DNA of 64,000 nt, from assembly GCF_003049645.1 (NCBI RefSeq), contig NZ_PYWK01000001.1, positions 62,001 to 126,000 on the forward strand. Reading direction: 5' to 3'. Origin of the DNA: Metasolibacillus fluoroglycofenilyticus. GTDB taxonomy: Bacteria; Bacillota; Bacilli; Bacillales_A; Planococcaceae. The position numbers and the translations under genes are program-made. Positions within the stretch are counted from its first letter, which is position 1; each line of letters starts with the position of its first letter. Below are positions 33,910 through 43,821 of this stretch, piece by piece. The notes beneath the pieces were generated by a model, which worked only from the letters and a program-made list of their open reading frames with translations, was not told the DNA's origin and ran no database searches.

Positions 33910-34575
33910 GTGGCATTTGAGAAAGAGCATGGTGAAACATCGGAACAAATTTACAACTTAATTAAAGAGCAAATTTTTAGCTGGGAGCTAAAGCCGGGAC
34001 AAAAGTTAAACTTAAGCCAAATGGCTAAAGAAATGAATGTTAGTACAATCCCTATTAGGGAAGCGCTTTCAAGATTGCAGGATTCTAAATTGGTTTTGCT
34101 AGTACCGAATAAAGGCTATCAAGTAAGTAATATCATCGATGAAGTATCGATGAAAAAAATGGCGGAGTTTAGGCTAATGCTTGAATTAGAAGCATTAAAA
34201 ATCGTAATAAGAAATAATAATTTAGGCTTTATTGATAAATTAGAAACATTGAATGCGGCTGCTAAGTCTATTGATTTAACTAATAACTATACTAATATTT
34301 TGGCATTTAATAATTATGACAATCAATTTCATCTTGAAATTATGTACGCCTCTGAAAATTCATATTTAATCGAGAGCTATGAAAGGTTATACTGCCATCT
34401 GCATATTGCGAGATTTTATTATCAAAGAGGAGCAGTTGATCAAGATGAAGCGACGACTGAGCATGATTGGCTAATTGAAAGTTTAAGAAATAGGGATGTC
34501 GAAATGGCTACTACTCATATAAAAAAGCATATTTCACAAGGATATTTGAGGCTTTTACAAAAGGAAGGGGAGTGA
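33910..34575 (+). CDS. GntR family regulator, FadR/FCD subfamily
   Basis: A 221-residue regulator: N-terminal winged helix (EQIYNLIKEQIFSWELKPGQKLNLSQMAKEMNVSTIPIREALSRL) and an all-helical FCD ligand domain (EFRLMLELEALKIVI, NQFHLEIMYASENSYL, EHDWLIESLRNRDVEMATTHIKKH), with the Asp and His positions that bind metal and ligand in the family. It starts with GTG after GGGGTGG. FCD members sense small organic acids. It is the first gene of the TRAP island, 4 nt before the ALDH, and is likely the local repressor acting at the AAATAATATATTATTT palindromes. Confidence 0.9.
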   Translation: MAFEKEHGETSEQIYNLIKEQIFSWELKPGQKLNLSQMAKEMNVSTIPIREALSRLQDSKLVLLVPNKGYQVSNIIDEVSMKKMAEFRLMLELEALKIVIRNNNLGFIDKLETLNAAAKSIDLTNNYTNILAFNNYDNQFHLEIMYASENSYLIESYERLYCHLHIARFYYQRGAVDQDEATTEHDWLIESLRNRDVEMATTHIKKHISQGYLRLLQKEGE

Positions 34576-34579
34576 TGAT

Positions 34580-35992
34580 ATGCAAACATATGGGCATTTT
34601 ATTAATGGGCAATGGATATTATCGGGTGAAGTGATTCCAGTCATAAATAAATACACAAATGAAAATTATGCAATGATTCATGAGGCAGACGGGGAAACAG
34701 TTGCTAAAGCAATTGAGGTGGCGAAGAAAACAATTGAAAGAGTGGAGCTTACAGCAACCGAACGCTATGAAATCATTATGAATGCTTCGAAAATTATTGA
34801 GCAACGAAAAAGTGAATTAGCCAATATATTAGTTATTGAAGCTGGGAAGTCTAAAAAAGATGCACTTATGGAGATTGAACGTGGTATTCAAACATTAATT
34901 GCTTCTGGGGAGGAAGCCAAAAAACTAGCGGGGCATGGTGTAGCACTTCCTAATGAACATTCGAAAATGGCTTTTACGGTTAGAGTTCCAGTCGGGGTTA
35001 TCGTAGCGATTACGCCATTTAATTTTCCTTTTAATTTGACTGTTCATAAAATAGGGCCTGCACTTGCTGCTGGTAATGCAGTTGTGTTGAAGCCAGCCGA
35101 AGTGACACCAATCATTGCCTGTAAATTGGCTGAAATATTTAAAGAGGCAGGTTTGCCAGATGGATTCCTTAATTTAGTAAATGGTCGCGGTTCAATTGTT
35201 GGTGACTATTTACTGGAAAACCCAAACGTAGGAATGTATACGTTTACAGGAAGCCCAAAAGTAGGTCAGTATATTAAAAGTAAATCTGGCATTCGCAAAG
35301 TAACGCTTGAATTAGGTAATAATTCTCCAAATATTGTGCATGAGGATGTTGCGGATATCGAGAAGGCTGTGAATTTATGTGTGACAAGAGGTTTCTCAAA
35401 TGCAGGTCAAGCATGTATTTCAGTCCAAAGAATTTATGTACATGAAAATATTTATGAGCGCTTTGTAGAATTGGCAGTCCAACAAGTTCAGCAATTACAG
35501 CTTTGTTCAGCTGAAAATGCAGATGCGGATATAGGTCCAGTCATTAGTGAAAGAGAAGCGATGCGAATAGAAAGTTGGATTGATGAAGCCAAAACTCAAG
35601 GAGCAAAAGTTGCAATTGGCGGAAGTCGCAGAGGAAATTTTGTTGAGCCAACACTTTTAATTGATGTCGACGATACGATGAAAGTTGTATGCGAAGAGGT
35701 GTTTGGACCAGTGATTTCCATTCAAAAATATGCTTCATTCAGTGAAGCAATTGAACGCGCAAATAACACAACTATGGGTTTACAAGTAGGGGTGTTCACA
35801 TCCAATATTCGGAATATTATGTATTCCACGAAAAAGTTACAATTTGGAGGAGTGATAATTAACAATGTCTCTACATATAGAGAGGATTTAATGCCATATG
35901 GGGGAGTAAAAAATAGCGGTGTTGGGAAAGAGGGACCAGCATACGCAATACAAGAAATGTCAGAAGAAAAATTAATTGTTTTAGATTATTAA
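34580..35992 (+). CDS. Aldehyde dehydrogenase (lactaldehyde/GAPN-like branch)
   Basis: A 470-residue aldehyde dehydrogenase with PVGVIVAITPFNFPFNLTVHK, GPALAAGNAVVLKPAEVTP, FTGSPKVGQYI, the base Glu in VTLELGNNSPN and nucleophile Cys in GQACISVQR. The ITPFNFPFNL run and LELG(N/S)N are typical of the lactaldehyde, phosphonoacetaldehyde and sulfolactaldehyde dehydrogenase branch, distinct from the other two GabD-like ALDHs in this window. It oxidises a small, probably polar, aldehyde. Second gene of the GntR island, overlapping its control region. Confidence 0.88.
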   Translation: MQTYGHFINGQWILSGEVIPVINKYTNENYAMIHEADGETVAKAIEVAKKTIERVELTATERYEIIMNASKIIEQRKSELANILVIEAGKSKKDALMEIERGIQTLIASGEEAKKLAGHGVALPNEHSKMAFTVRVPVGVIVAITPFNFPFNLTVHKIGPALAAGNAVVLKPAEVTPIIACKLAEIFKEAGLPDGFLNLVNGRGSIVGDYLLENPNVGMYTFTGSPKVGQYIKSKSGIRKVTLELGNNSPNIVHEDVADIEKAVNLCVTRGFSNAGQACISVQRIYVHENIYERFVELAVQQVQQLQLCSAENADADIGPVISEREAMRIESWIDEAKTQGAKVAIGGSRRGNFVEPTLLIDVDDTMKVVCEEVFGPVISIQKYASFSEAIERANNTTMGLQVGVFTSNIRNIMYSTKKLQFGGVIINNVSTYREDLMPYGGVKNSGVGKEGPAYAIQEMSEEKLIVLDY

Positions 35993-36010
35993 TGAAAAGG
36001 GGATAATGTA

Positions 36011-37048
36011 ATGTTGAAAAAATGGAAATTTATTTCACTTTTATTTGTTGTTAGTATGTTGATTTTAGGGGCATGTGGGAATTCTGGAGATAGTGGAAAA
36101 AGTGCGAGCAGTGGGGATACAACTCAATTGAGATTGGGGCATATTTTCCCAGTGGATAGCGTGAAGGACCAAGCTGCTAAAATGTTTGCGGAAAAGATTA
36201 AAGAAGAAACAAATGGCGCCATTGAAATTAAAGTATTTCCCGCTTCTCAGCTTGGAGGAGATGAAGTAATGGCACAGGATATTTCGCGAGGAACTCTTGA
36301 TATGTCATTTATTAATCAAGGCTCTCTTTCTGGATTAGACCAGTTATTAGATTTTCATTATTTACCTTACATCGTAACGAGTAATGAAGAAGCAGACAAG
36401 CTGTATTATGGTGACGGTATCATACCGACATTAATGAAGGAAACTTTAGCGAAACATAATATGACGACTTTAGGATTTTTCGAAAATGAGTTCCGTGGTG
36501 TTTCGAATTCTGTTCATCGAATTGAAAAAGTAGAGGATTTGAAAAGTTTAAAATTACGTGTACCTGGTTCAAAGGCAATTAAAGGATTTTTTGAAGAAGC
36601 GGGTGTACAAGCGTTAGTTATGCCCTTTAACGAATTGTATTTAGCGTTGCAACAAGGGACTGTTGACGGTCAGGATAATGGTTTGTTATTAACAGGAGAT
36701 AGCAAATTCCAAGAAGTAAACCAATACTATACTTTATTGAATCACGTCTATGCTTCAGGCTCTATCGTTATTAATTCAAGTAAATTTGATAGCTTAACAG
36801 ATGAGCAAAAAGCAATTTTTGAAAAGGTAGGTCAAGAAGTTCAAGAATGGCAAATTGAAAACAACCGAAAAGCTTCGCAAGAATATGTCAAAATGCTAGA
36901 AGAAGCAGGTGTAGAAGTTACTGAATTAAAAGCTGACCAAATCAAGGCTTTCCAGGAGTTTGGACTTGAGCAATGGGATAATTACACTTCGATTTATGGT
37001 GCTGAGCGCATTCAACAATTGAAGGATGAAGTGCAAAGTATTCAGTAA
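36011..37048 (+). CDS. dctP: TRAP transporter substrate-binding lipoprotein (DctP family)
   Basis: The second TRAP receptor of the window, 345 residues, with lipobox LGAC (Cys22). Features are FPASQLGGDEVMAQDISRGTLDMSF, the carboxylate-binding Arg in LKLRVPGSKA, and PFNELYLALQQGTVDGQDN. It is clearly diverged from the receptor at 21029 (LRVPGSKAI instead of IRVQENEI at the ligand Arg), so it probably binds a different acid. It is followed closely by dctQ and dctM, and no terminator separates them here. Confidence 0.93.
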   Translation: MLKKWKFISLLFVVSMLILGACGNSGDSGKSASSGDTTQLRLGHIFPVDSVKDQAAKMFAEKIKEETNGAIEIKVFPASQLGGDEVMAQDISRGTLDMSFINQGSLSGLDQLLDFHYLPYIVTSNEEADKLYYGDGIIPTLMKETLAKHNMTTLGFFENEFRGVSNSVHRIEKVEDLKSLKLRVPGSKAIKGFFEEAGVQALVMPFNELYLALQQGTVDGQDNGLLLTGDSKFQEVNQYYTLLNHVYASGSIVINSSKFDSLTDEQKAIFEKVGQEVQEWQIENNRKASQEYVKMLEEAGVEVTELKADQIKAFQEFGLEQWDNYTSIYGAERIQQLKDEVQSIQ

Positions 37049-37090
37049 ATAATGGGGCATTTTGCCCCATTCCATATAGGGAGGTACAAA

Positions 37091-37588
37091 ATGTGGAATA
37101 AGATTGAAAATAGATTATATAAAATTCAAGAAACATTCATTGCGATAGCCCTTCTTATTATTATGCTTGCTGTTGTTTTACAGATTATCGGGAGGTTAGC
37201 AGGCTGGCATTCATTGGGGATGCCTGAATATGCTGCAATCGGTATGACGGTTATTACATTTATCGGTGCGAGCGCTATCACCTATACAAGGGACTATATT
37301 GCTATTGAATTGAATCAAATAATTAAAAGTAAGAAAGTACAATTAATCTTTAAATTAATTGTGGACATCATCATTATTGTTTTCGCAATACTATTTATTA
37401 ATATTTCTTGGGCATTCTTTGGATTTGTAGTAGCAAGTAAGGAAAAAACTTTAGAGGTAGGAATACCATTAGCTGTACCGTACGGGCTAATTGTTCTTGG
37501 CATCCTTCTCATGTTAGTCCATAGTGCAAGCAATGTAGTTAAAGATATAAAAGAGTTAAGAGCGCTCAATAAAGGGAGGCAAGTCTAG
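37091..37588 (+). CDS. dctQ: TRAP transporter small permease (DctQ family)
   Basis: A 165-residue membrane protein with four hydrophobic helices and the DctQ pattern VVLQIIGRLAGWHSLGMPEYAAIGMTVITFIGASAITYTRDYIAIE. Start ATG 37091 follows GGGAGGT; the frame can be extended upstream, but without a ribosome site. Its last stop base is the first base of the dctM GTG start, giving tight coupling. Confidence 0.88.
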   Translation: MWNKIENRLYKIQETFIAIALLIIMLAVVLQIIGRLAGWHSLGMPEYAAIGMTVITFIGASAITYTRDYIAIELNQIIKSKKVQLIFKLIVDIIIIVFAILFINISWAFFGFVVASKEKTLEVGIPLAVPYGLIVLGILLMLVHSASNVVKDIKELRALNKGRQV

Positions 37589-38865
37589 TGGTATTAATTG
37601 TCATAATATTATTGCTGTTACTAATGATTGGTGTGCCGATTGGGCTAACTTTTGCCTTAAGTGCACTTATAGGTGGAGAAATATTTAATATTCCATCTGC
37701 ATCCTTTGCATCGCTATCAAATCAAGCTGTTTCATCATTCGCATTACTAGCAATACCGCTCTTTATTTTAGCTGGTCAAATCATGTCACAAGGTAGCATT
37801 ATCTCGCAATTAATTGATTTATCGGAAAAACTATTGAAGAAAGTGTACGGAAGCTTAGGCTATGTAACTGTTCTAGCAAGTGCTTTTTTAGGAGCGATTA
37901 CAGGCTCGTCAGTTGCTACAGTGTCGGCAATTGGGAGTTCAATCGGTCAAAAAATGGTGGAAAGGGGCTATGACAGAGGATATACAGCCTCACTCATTGC
38001 AGCTGCTGGACTATTAGGTGTTTTTATTCCACCCTCCATACCACTAATTTTATACGGCGCTACGGTAGGCGTATCAATTGCTGATTTATTTATTGCATCA
38101 ATTGTGCCGGGTATATGTTTTGTTATAGCTTATTTAATACTTCATAAAGTCTTATTGAAAAAAGTTTATCATCCGACAAATAGTATTCCAACTTCTGAGG
38201 CTGTAAAACCAGAAGCTACCGATTCTTTAGGAAAAACATTTGTAAAATCAATTCCTGCTTTATTTATGCCATTTATCGTACTAGGTGGTATTTATAGCGG
38301 TATTTTTACACCGACAGAAGCGGCAGCAGTAGCTTGTTTATACGGATTAGTTTTAGCTATTGTAACTAAAAAACTACCAATTAAAAAAGTATTCCAGCCT
38401 TTTAAATTAGCAGCGATTTCTTCAGCGGCTATTTTAGGAATTATAGCTTTCAGTAATTTATTCAATTACATGATTACTTTAGAGCAAATTCCGCAAATGA
38501 TTACAGAGCTAGCTATTGATATTACAGATAATAAATATGTATTTATTTTCATTATGATTGTTATTTTGTTCATTGTAGGTATGTTTATGGAAACGAATGC
38601 AGCGGTATTATTAATGGCCGTTCTATTAGCACCTGCAGCGATAACATTTGATATTAATCCAATTCATTTTGGAATTATTTTAGTAACGACAATTGAAATT
38701 GGCTTATTAACCCCTCCTTTAGCAGCCAATGTTTTCGTTTCTGCGAAAGTGAATAATTGCTCTGTTATGGAGATGATTCCTAACACATGGAAATTCCTTT
38801 TAATTTCAGTAGTTGTTTTATTTATTGTGGCATATGTGCCGTTTTTAACAACGTGGTTCTTATAA
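37588..38865 (+). CDS. dctM: TRAP transporter large permease (DctM family)
   Basis: A 425-residue permease with about 12 helices: IGVPIGLTFALSALIGG, FALLAIPLFILAGQIMSQG, GAITGSSVATVSAIGSSIG, FIPPSIPLILYGATVGVS, GIYSGIFTPTEAAAVA and TIEIGLLTPPLAANVFVSAKV. It starts with GTG that shares one base with the dctQ stop, with GGGAGG upstream. With the upstream receptor and DctQ it completes the second sodium-coupled organic acid importer. Confidence 0.93.
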   Translation: MVLIVIILLLLLMIGVPIGLTFALSALIGGEIFNIPSASFASLSNQAVSSFALLAIPLFILAGQIMSQGSIISQLIDLSEKLLKKVYGSLGYVTVLASAFLGAITGSSVATVSAIGSSIGQKMVERGYDRGYTASLIAAAGLLGVFIPPSIPLILYGATVGVSIADLFIASIVPGICFVIAYLILHKVLLKKVYHPTNSIPTSEAVKPEATDSLGKTFVKSIPALFMPFIVLGGIYSGIFTPTEAAAVACLYGLVLAIVTKKLPIKKVFQPFKLAAISSAAILGIIAFSNLFNYMITLEQIPQMITELAIDITDNKYVFIFIMIVILFIVGMFMETNAAVLLMAVLLAPAAITFDINPIHFGIILVTTIEIGLLTPPLAANVFVSAKVNNCSVMEMIPNTWKFLLISVVVLFIVAYVPFLTTWFL

Positions 38866-38889
38866 AAATAGATAGAGAAGGTGCAAAAG

Positions 38890-40080
38890 ATGAAATCTTA
38901 TTGGCAATATAAATTTTCAGGCAATATTTTCTTTGGAAAGGAAGCACTAAATGAATTAGAGCATATTTATAAAAAATATGCTCAAAAGAAGACACTTATC
39001 ATAACTGACCAAGGTATCAAAGCGTCGGGAATTCTTCAAAAATTAGAAGATAAACTTATTTCCTATGCGATACCTTATGAAATTTACGATGAGGCGAAGC
39101 CAGAGCCAACTAATTTAGATGTTGAAGAGGTGCTGAAAAGCTATTCTAATAAAGATATTTATGTAGTAATTGGTTTGGGCGGGGGGAGCTGTATTGATTT
39201 AGCGAAAATGGTTGCATTTATGCTGAACACCGATCAGCCTCTTGATACTTTTTATCACCACACAATTGATTTTGAGGTTACACCTATTATTGCTATTCCA
39301 ACAACGGCAGGTACAGGTTCAGAAGTTACCGGTGTTGCAGTAGTAAATGATTTAGATAAGCATCTAAAAGTAGGTATCTCGAGTGAAAAAATTAAACCTC
39401 AATTTGCTATTTTAGACCCTCTACTAACATTAGGTATGCCACCAAGGGTAACTGCTTGCTCTGGTATTGATGCATTAGTCCATGCGATAGAGGCATTCAC
39501 TGCTAAGGATTATTCCAATTTCGCTGAGGACTATGTAGCTGATTTTAGAGGAGCTACGATGATGTCTGATTTATTTGCAGAAAAAGCAATTCAATTAATT
39601 ACAGGTAGTTTAGAAGAAGCAGTGAAAAACGGTCAAAATTACGAAGCGCGTCATGATATGCTTCTAGGCAGCTTATTGGCTGGTCTAGCCTTTTCAAACG
39701 CTGGAACATCAATGGCTCATGCAGCAGCCTATGCAGTTGCTGGTCGTGCACCTTCACCGCATGGAGAAATAACGGGGCTGATGATGCCGTATGCAATCAA
39801 ATATAATTTTTCATCAAATCTGAGTAAATTCATAGAACTACACAGAATTTGTATTAAAGAATCAAAGGGCTTAGATAAAAATGTCGAGATATTTAATTAT
39901 TTTATAGACCTATTAAAGAAAATAAATTTACCTACGAAATTGCAGGAAATAGGCGTATTGCGAGATGACCTACCTGCAATGGCGAAAGAAACAATGGGAA
40001 TTACAAGATTGATGAATATTAATCCTAGACAAATGGATGAGAAGGATTTATTAGCTGTTTTTGAAATGGCATTTGACTAA
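38890..40080 (+). CDS. Iron-containing alcohol dehydrogenase
   Basis: A 396-residue group III alcohol dehydrogenase: cofactor loop GLGGGSCIDLAK, PTTAGTGSEVTGVAVV, and the metal region GIDALVHAIEAFTA ... GTSMAHAAAYAVAG, then PHGEITGLMMPYA, with conserved His. It converts an alcohol to an aldehyde or the reverse with NAD. ATG 38890 follows GAAGGTG. Between the TRAP permease and an ALDH, it fits the oxidation of an imported hydroxy acid to a semialdehyde and then a diacid. Confidence 0.88.
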   Translation: MKSYWQYKFSGNIFFGKEALNELEHIYKKYAQKKTLIITDQGIKASGILQKLEDKLISYAIPYEIYDEAKPEPTNLDVEEVLKSYSNKDIYVVIGLGGGSCIDLAKMVAFMLNTDQPLDTFYHHTIDFEVTPIIAIPTTAGTGSEVTGVAVVNDLDKHLKVGISSEKIKPQFAILDPLLTLGMPPRVTACSGIDALVHAIEAFTAKDYSNFAEDYVADFRGATMMSDLFAEKAIQLITGSLEEAVKNGQNYEARHDMLLGSLLAGLAFSNAGTSMAHAAAYAVAGRAPSPHGEITGLMMPYAIKYNFSSNLSKFIELHRICIKESKGLDKNVEIFNYFIDLLKKINLPTKLQEIGVLRDDLPAMAKETMGITRLMNINPRQMDEKDLLAVFEMAFD

Positions 40081-40094
40081 TTTAGGAGGATATT

Positions 40095-41534
40095 ATGAAA
40101 AAATATGCTGGTATTTTTATTAACAATGAATTTGTAGAAACAGAAAATTACAAAAGAATTATTAGTCCGATGAATGGTCAAGAATGGGCAGAGGTTCCAT
40201 ATGCTTCTGAACAAGAAACAGAGCTAGCAATTAAAGCTGCACGAACTGCATTTGAAAAGTGGAAGGATACTGAATTAGTAGAAGTGAGTAGGCTGCTAAG
40301 AAAGCTAGGAGACCTTGTTTTAGAAAATAAGGAAGAGCTATCTAAAATTGAATGTATGGGTAATGGAAAGCTATATAGCGAGCTAGTGAATAATGAAATT
40401 CCTATGGTAGCTGAATGGCTCTATTATTATTCGGGAATTACAGGGCAATTGCGCGGCGAATATGTTGAAGTTAGCAAAAACGTTTTTAGTTATATAAAGA
40501 AAGAGCCGATAGGGGTAATCGGAGCCATCGTGCCATGGAATTCTCCATTATTAATGTTGGCATGGAAAATTGGACCTGCATTAGCGGCACGCAATACCGT
40601 TGTTTTAAAACCAGCAATTGATACATCGGCATCTGCTTTATTATTTGCTAATTTAATTGTAGAGGCGGGGTTCCCACCGGGAGTTATAAATATAGTAACT
40701 GGGGACCTTGACGTTGCAAAGACGCTTTCTTCACATAGAGAAATTGATAAAATTGCATTTACTGGTTCAACAAACACAGCAGTTCACATTTCTAAACAAG
40801 CAAGCGATACATTAAAAAAGGTTACTTTTGAATTGGGTGGAAAAGCACCACATATTATTTTTGCGGATGCAGATATTGAAAAGGCTACTAATGCTGCTGT
40901 ACGAGGTATTTTTATTAATGCTGGGCAGACGTGTGCAGCCGGCTCTCGAGTGTTTATTGAAGCCTCAATTTATGAAGAGTGCCTCAAGAAAATTGTCGAA
41001 AAAACAAAGCAGCTAACAGTTGGAAATCCATTTGATGAAAATGCCAAAATGGGCCCTATTGCAAATAAATTACAGCTCGAAAAGTTACATGATTTTATCG
41101 AGAAAACAAAGCAAGATGGTGGACAAATAGCCTATGGTGGCGAGCAATTAAAAATTGATGGTCACGAGGAAGGTTATTATTTTTCCCCAACGATTGTAAC
41201 GAATATAAATAACGACTCTTATTTATGTCAGGAAGAAGTGTTTGGTCCTATTTTAGCCGTTTTGCCATTTGAAACAGAAGAGCAAGTGGTAGAAATGGCG
41301 AATGAAACGAAATATGGGTTAACGGCAGGGCTATGGTCTACAAATATTTCGAAGGCACATCGCATCGCAGGGCAATTACAAAGTGGAACCGTTTGGATAA
41401 ATAATTATAGAAAAATTCATTGGAGCGTACCTTATGGTGGCTACAAAATGAGTGGAATTGGACGCGAAAACGGTACAGAAGCAATCAACGAATATATTGA
41501 AATAAAAACAATAATGGTAGATATAACAGAATAG
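40095..41534 (+). CDS. Aldehyde dehydrogenase (betaine-aldehyde type)
   Basis: A 479-residue aldehyde dehydrogenase with IGVIGAIVPWNSPLLMLAWK, the KIGPALAARNTVVLKPA run, FTGSTNTAVHI, base Glu in VTFELGGKAPH, nucleophile Cys in AGQTCAAGSRVF, and WINNYRKIHWSVPYGGYKMSGIGR at the end. The branch resembles betaine-aldehyde and hydroxymuconic semialdehyde dehydrogenases. It is the second ALDH of the island. Together with the first, at 34580, it implies two different aldehydes in the pathway or one bifunctional substrate. Confidence 0.9.
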   Translation: MKKYAGIFINNEFVETENYKRIISPMNGQEWAEVPYASEQETELAIKAARTAFEKWKDTELVEVSRLLRKLGDLVLENKEELSKIECMGNGKLYSELVNNEIPMVAEWLYYYSGITGQLRGEYVEVSKNVFSYIKKEPIGVIGAIVPWNSPLLMLAWKIGPALAARNTVVLKPAIDTSASALLFANLIVEAGFPPGVINIVTGDLDVAKTLSSHREIDKIAFTGSTNTAVHISKQASDTLKKVTFELGGKAPHIIFADADIEKATNAAVRGIFINAGQTCAAGSRVFIEASIYEECLKKIVEKTKQLTVGNPFDENAKMGPIANKLQLEKLHDFIEKTKQDGGQIAYGGEQLKIDGHEEGYYFSPTIVTNINNDSYLCQEEVFGPILAVLPFETEEQVVEMANETKYGLTAGLWSTNISKAHRIAGQLQSGTVWINNYRKIHWSVPYGGYKMSGIGRENGTEAINEYIEIKTIMVDITE

Positions 41535-41546
41535 GGCGGTGCTACA

Positions 41547-42656
41547 ATGATTCCTAAATATTCAAAGGCGGCGGTATTAAGAAAATTTGGAGAAGACCTT
41601 CAAATAGAGGATGTGCAAATTCCAGAGGAAATCGAAGAAAATGCAATATTAGTAAAAAATAAAATTTCCTCAATTTGTGGGACAGACGTTCATTTATGGC
41701 AAGGTGAATTAAATTTAAAGGTGGATTTACCAGTCATTCTTGGTCATGAAATGGTCGGAGAAATTATTAAGTTAGGTGCCGGCGTCGAAGTAGATTCACT
41801 TGGAACTGAATTGAAGGTTGGAGATAGAGTAATTTGGGCGCATGGAGATTGTGGCAATTGTTATTACTGTACAGTTGAAAAAAAGCCAACGCTTTGTACA
41901 CATCGGAGACAATATATGTATGAAACAATGGAAAAATATCCGTATTTAATGGGTGGATTCAGTGAATATGGTTATATCTTACCTAGTTCGGGGCGAGTAA
42001 AAGTGCCAGCGGGCGTAAGTTCAAAGCTAGCTAGCTTATGTAGCTGTGCATTTCGTTCTGTCATGAACAGCTTCAATCAATTAGGAAAAATCAATTCAGA
42101 GGACAATATAATAATTCAGGGGACAGGTCCTCTAGGTTTATTAGCGATTTGTGTTGCTAAAAAGGCTGGAGCAAAAAATGTCATTGCCATTGGTGGACCG
42201 AAAGAACGTTTAGAGCTAGCTAAGGACATGGGTGCTGACTATATTATCGATATTGCAGAAATACAAACAATCCAGCAACGTCAGGCTAAAATTAATGAAA
42301 TAACAAATCAGCTAGGTGCGGATATTGTAATGGAATACTCCGGGTTTCCTGAGGCTGTGGAAGAGGGGCTTCAATATATAAGGAAAAATGGTAAATATGT
42401 AATCGTAGGACAGCTTGGGTCGGGCAAAGTGGAAATTATGCCTTCAATGATTACAGCGAAAAATTTAACATTAATTGGCTCATACTCTGGAGATATTAGC
42501 CACTATCATCAGGCACTGTGCTTTATTGAAAAGTATCAGCATGAAGTACCATTTGATAAGCTTATTACAAATGAGTACCAACTGAAGGATATTAATGAAG
42601 CCTTAAAAAATATGAAAGCATTTAAAGAGATTAAGCCACTCGTTATATTAGATTAA
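41547..42656 (+). CDS. Zinc-dependent alcohol dehydrogenase (MDR family)
   Basis: A 369-residue zinc MDR enzyme: ISSICGTDVHLWQGEL and ILGHEMVGEI (catalytic zinc), a structural cluster in CGNCYYCTVEKKPTLC, and GTGPLGLLAICVAKKAG for NAD. The 20-residue stretch around RRQYMYETMEKYPYLMGGF after the structural zinc is longer than in sorbitol-type enzymes. It oxidises a secondary or primary alcohol, substrate unknown. It lies between the ALDH and the CoA-transferase with gaps of about 12 nt on both sides. Confidence 0.87.
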   Translation: MIPKYSKAAVLRKFGEDLQIEDVQIPEEIEENAILVKNKISSICGTDVHLWQGELNLKVDLPVILGHEMVGEIIKLGAGVEVDSLGTELKVGDRVIWAHGDCGNCYYCTVEKKPTLCTHRRQYMYETMEKYPYLMGGFSEYGYILPSSGRVKVPAGVSSKLASLCSCAFRSVMNSFNQLGKINSEDNIIIQGTGPLGLLAICVAKKAGAKNVIAIGGPKERLELAKDMGADYIIDIAEIQTIQQRQAKINEITNQLGADIVMEYSGFPEAVEEGLQYIRKNGKYVIVGQLGSGKVEIMPSMITAKNLTLIGSYSGDISHYHQALCFIEKYQHEVPFDKLITNEYQLKDINEALKNMKAFKEIKPLVILD

Positions 42657-42669
42657 GGAGGGTTTGTTA

Positions 42670-43821
42670 ATGATGCCTTTACAAAATATAAAAGTTGTTT
42701 CATTGGAGCACGCAGTAGCAGCCCCATTTGCGAGTAGACAATTAGCTGATTTAGGTGCGGAAATTATTAAAATTGAAAAGCCTGTTACAGGAGATTTCGC
42801 ACGACATTATGACCAAACTGCAAATGGGATGTCTAGCAATTTTGTGTGGTTAAATAGAGGGAAGAAATCTGTTGAGTTAGATTTGAAGGATAAAAAAAAC
42901 ATCCTATTGTTACACGCTATTTTAAAGGATTCGGATGTATTACTAAATAATTTAGGACCCGGTGTGTTAGACCGTTTAGGGTTAAATGTGCAGACATTAC
43001 ATGAAAAATATCCTCACCTAATCATTTGCAGTATTTCGGGCTATGGAAAGGAAGGTCCATACAGTCATAAAAAAGCATACGACCTTCTCGTTCAATCAGA
43101 AGCAGGCGTATTAAGTATAACGGGTACACCAGATTTACCAGCAAAAACAGGTATTGCCATTGTGGATATTGCGAGTGGCATGTATGCTTTTACTTCAATT
43201 TTAGCGGCGATCATTCATCGTATGAACACTGGTAAAGGGACAATTATTGAAATTTCGATGCTTGAAGCTATTGCGGAATGGATGAGCTTTCCGATTTATT
43301 ATACTTATGGTGGAGAAGAGCCAAAACGAAGTGGTGTTGACCACGCTACCATTTATCCATATGGTCCTTTTACAGTGCAAAATGGGGAAAGATTATTTAT
43401 TGCCATTCAAAATAATGATGAATGGAAAATCTTTTGCGAAGAGGTTTTAAAAGATAAAAGCTTAATCAATCATCCAAAATTCGTAACAAATTCAAATCGT
43501 GTAATGAATAAGGAAGAATTAAAGAAGATTATTGAGAAAATTACTTGTGACTACAAAAAAGAGGATTTAGAAAGATTATTGGAAGACTACCGAATTGCAA
43601 ATGCTAATTTTAACAATGTGAATGGATTAATTAATCATCCGCAGCTTGCTTTTTATAATAAATGGGCCCCTGTTGCTTCAGATGTAGGGGAAATTTCAAT
43701 GTTGAAATCCCCGATGAACTTTAATAATATCGCCACTGCTTGGGGGGATATTCCTAGCTTAGGGCAGCATACAGCAGAAATTATAGAGCGTTATCGAACG
43801 GAGGTGCCTGACAATTACTAG
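42670..43821 (+). CDS. Class III CoA-transferase (CaiB/BaiF family)
   Basis: A 383-residue family III CoA-transferase that passes CoA between carboxylates without a covalent glutamyl intermediate. Evidence: VVSLEHAVAAPFASRQLADLGAEIIKIEKP, FVWLNRGKKSVELDLK, ICSISGYGKEGPYSHKKAYDLLVQSEAG and the catalytic Asp in GIAIVDIASGMYAF. It activates an acid, probably from succinyl-CoA. It overlaps the next gene by 8 bp, and that gene is a citramalyl/malyl-CoA lyase homologue, so the product is likely a 3-hydroxyacyl-CoA that is cleaved next. ATG 42670 or 42673 after AGGAGGG. Confidence 0.9.
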   Translation: MMPLQNIKVVSLEHAVAAPFASRQLADLGAEIIKIEKPVTGDFARHYDQTANGMSSNFVWLNRGKKSVELDLKDKKNILLLHAILKDSDVLLNNLGPGVLDRLGLNVQTLHEKYPHLIICSISGYGKEGPYSHKKAYDLLVQSEAGVLSITGTPDLPAKTGIAIVDIASGMYAFTSILAAIIHRMNTGKGTIIEISMLEAIAEWMSFPIYYTYGGEEPKRSGVDHATIYPYGPFTVQNGERLFIAIQNNDEWKIFCEEVLKDKSLINHPKFVTNSNRVMNKEELKKIIEKITCDYKKEDLERLLEDYRIANANFNNVNGLINHPQLAFYNKWAPVASDVGEISMLKSPMNFNNIATAWGDIPSLGQHTAEIIERYRTEVPDNY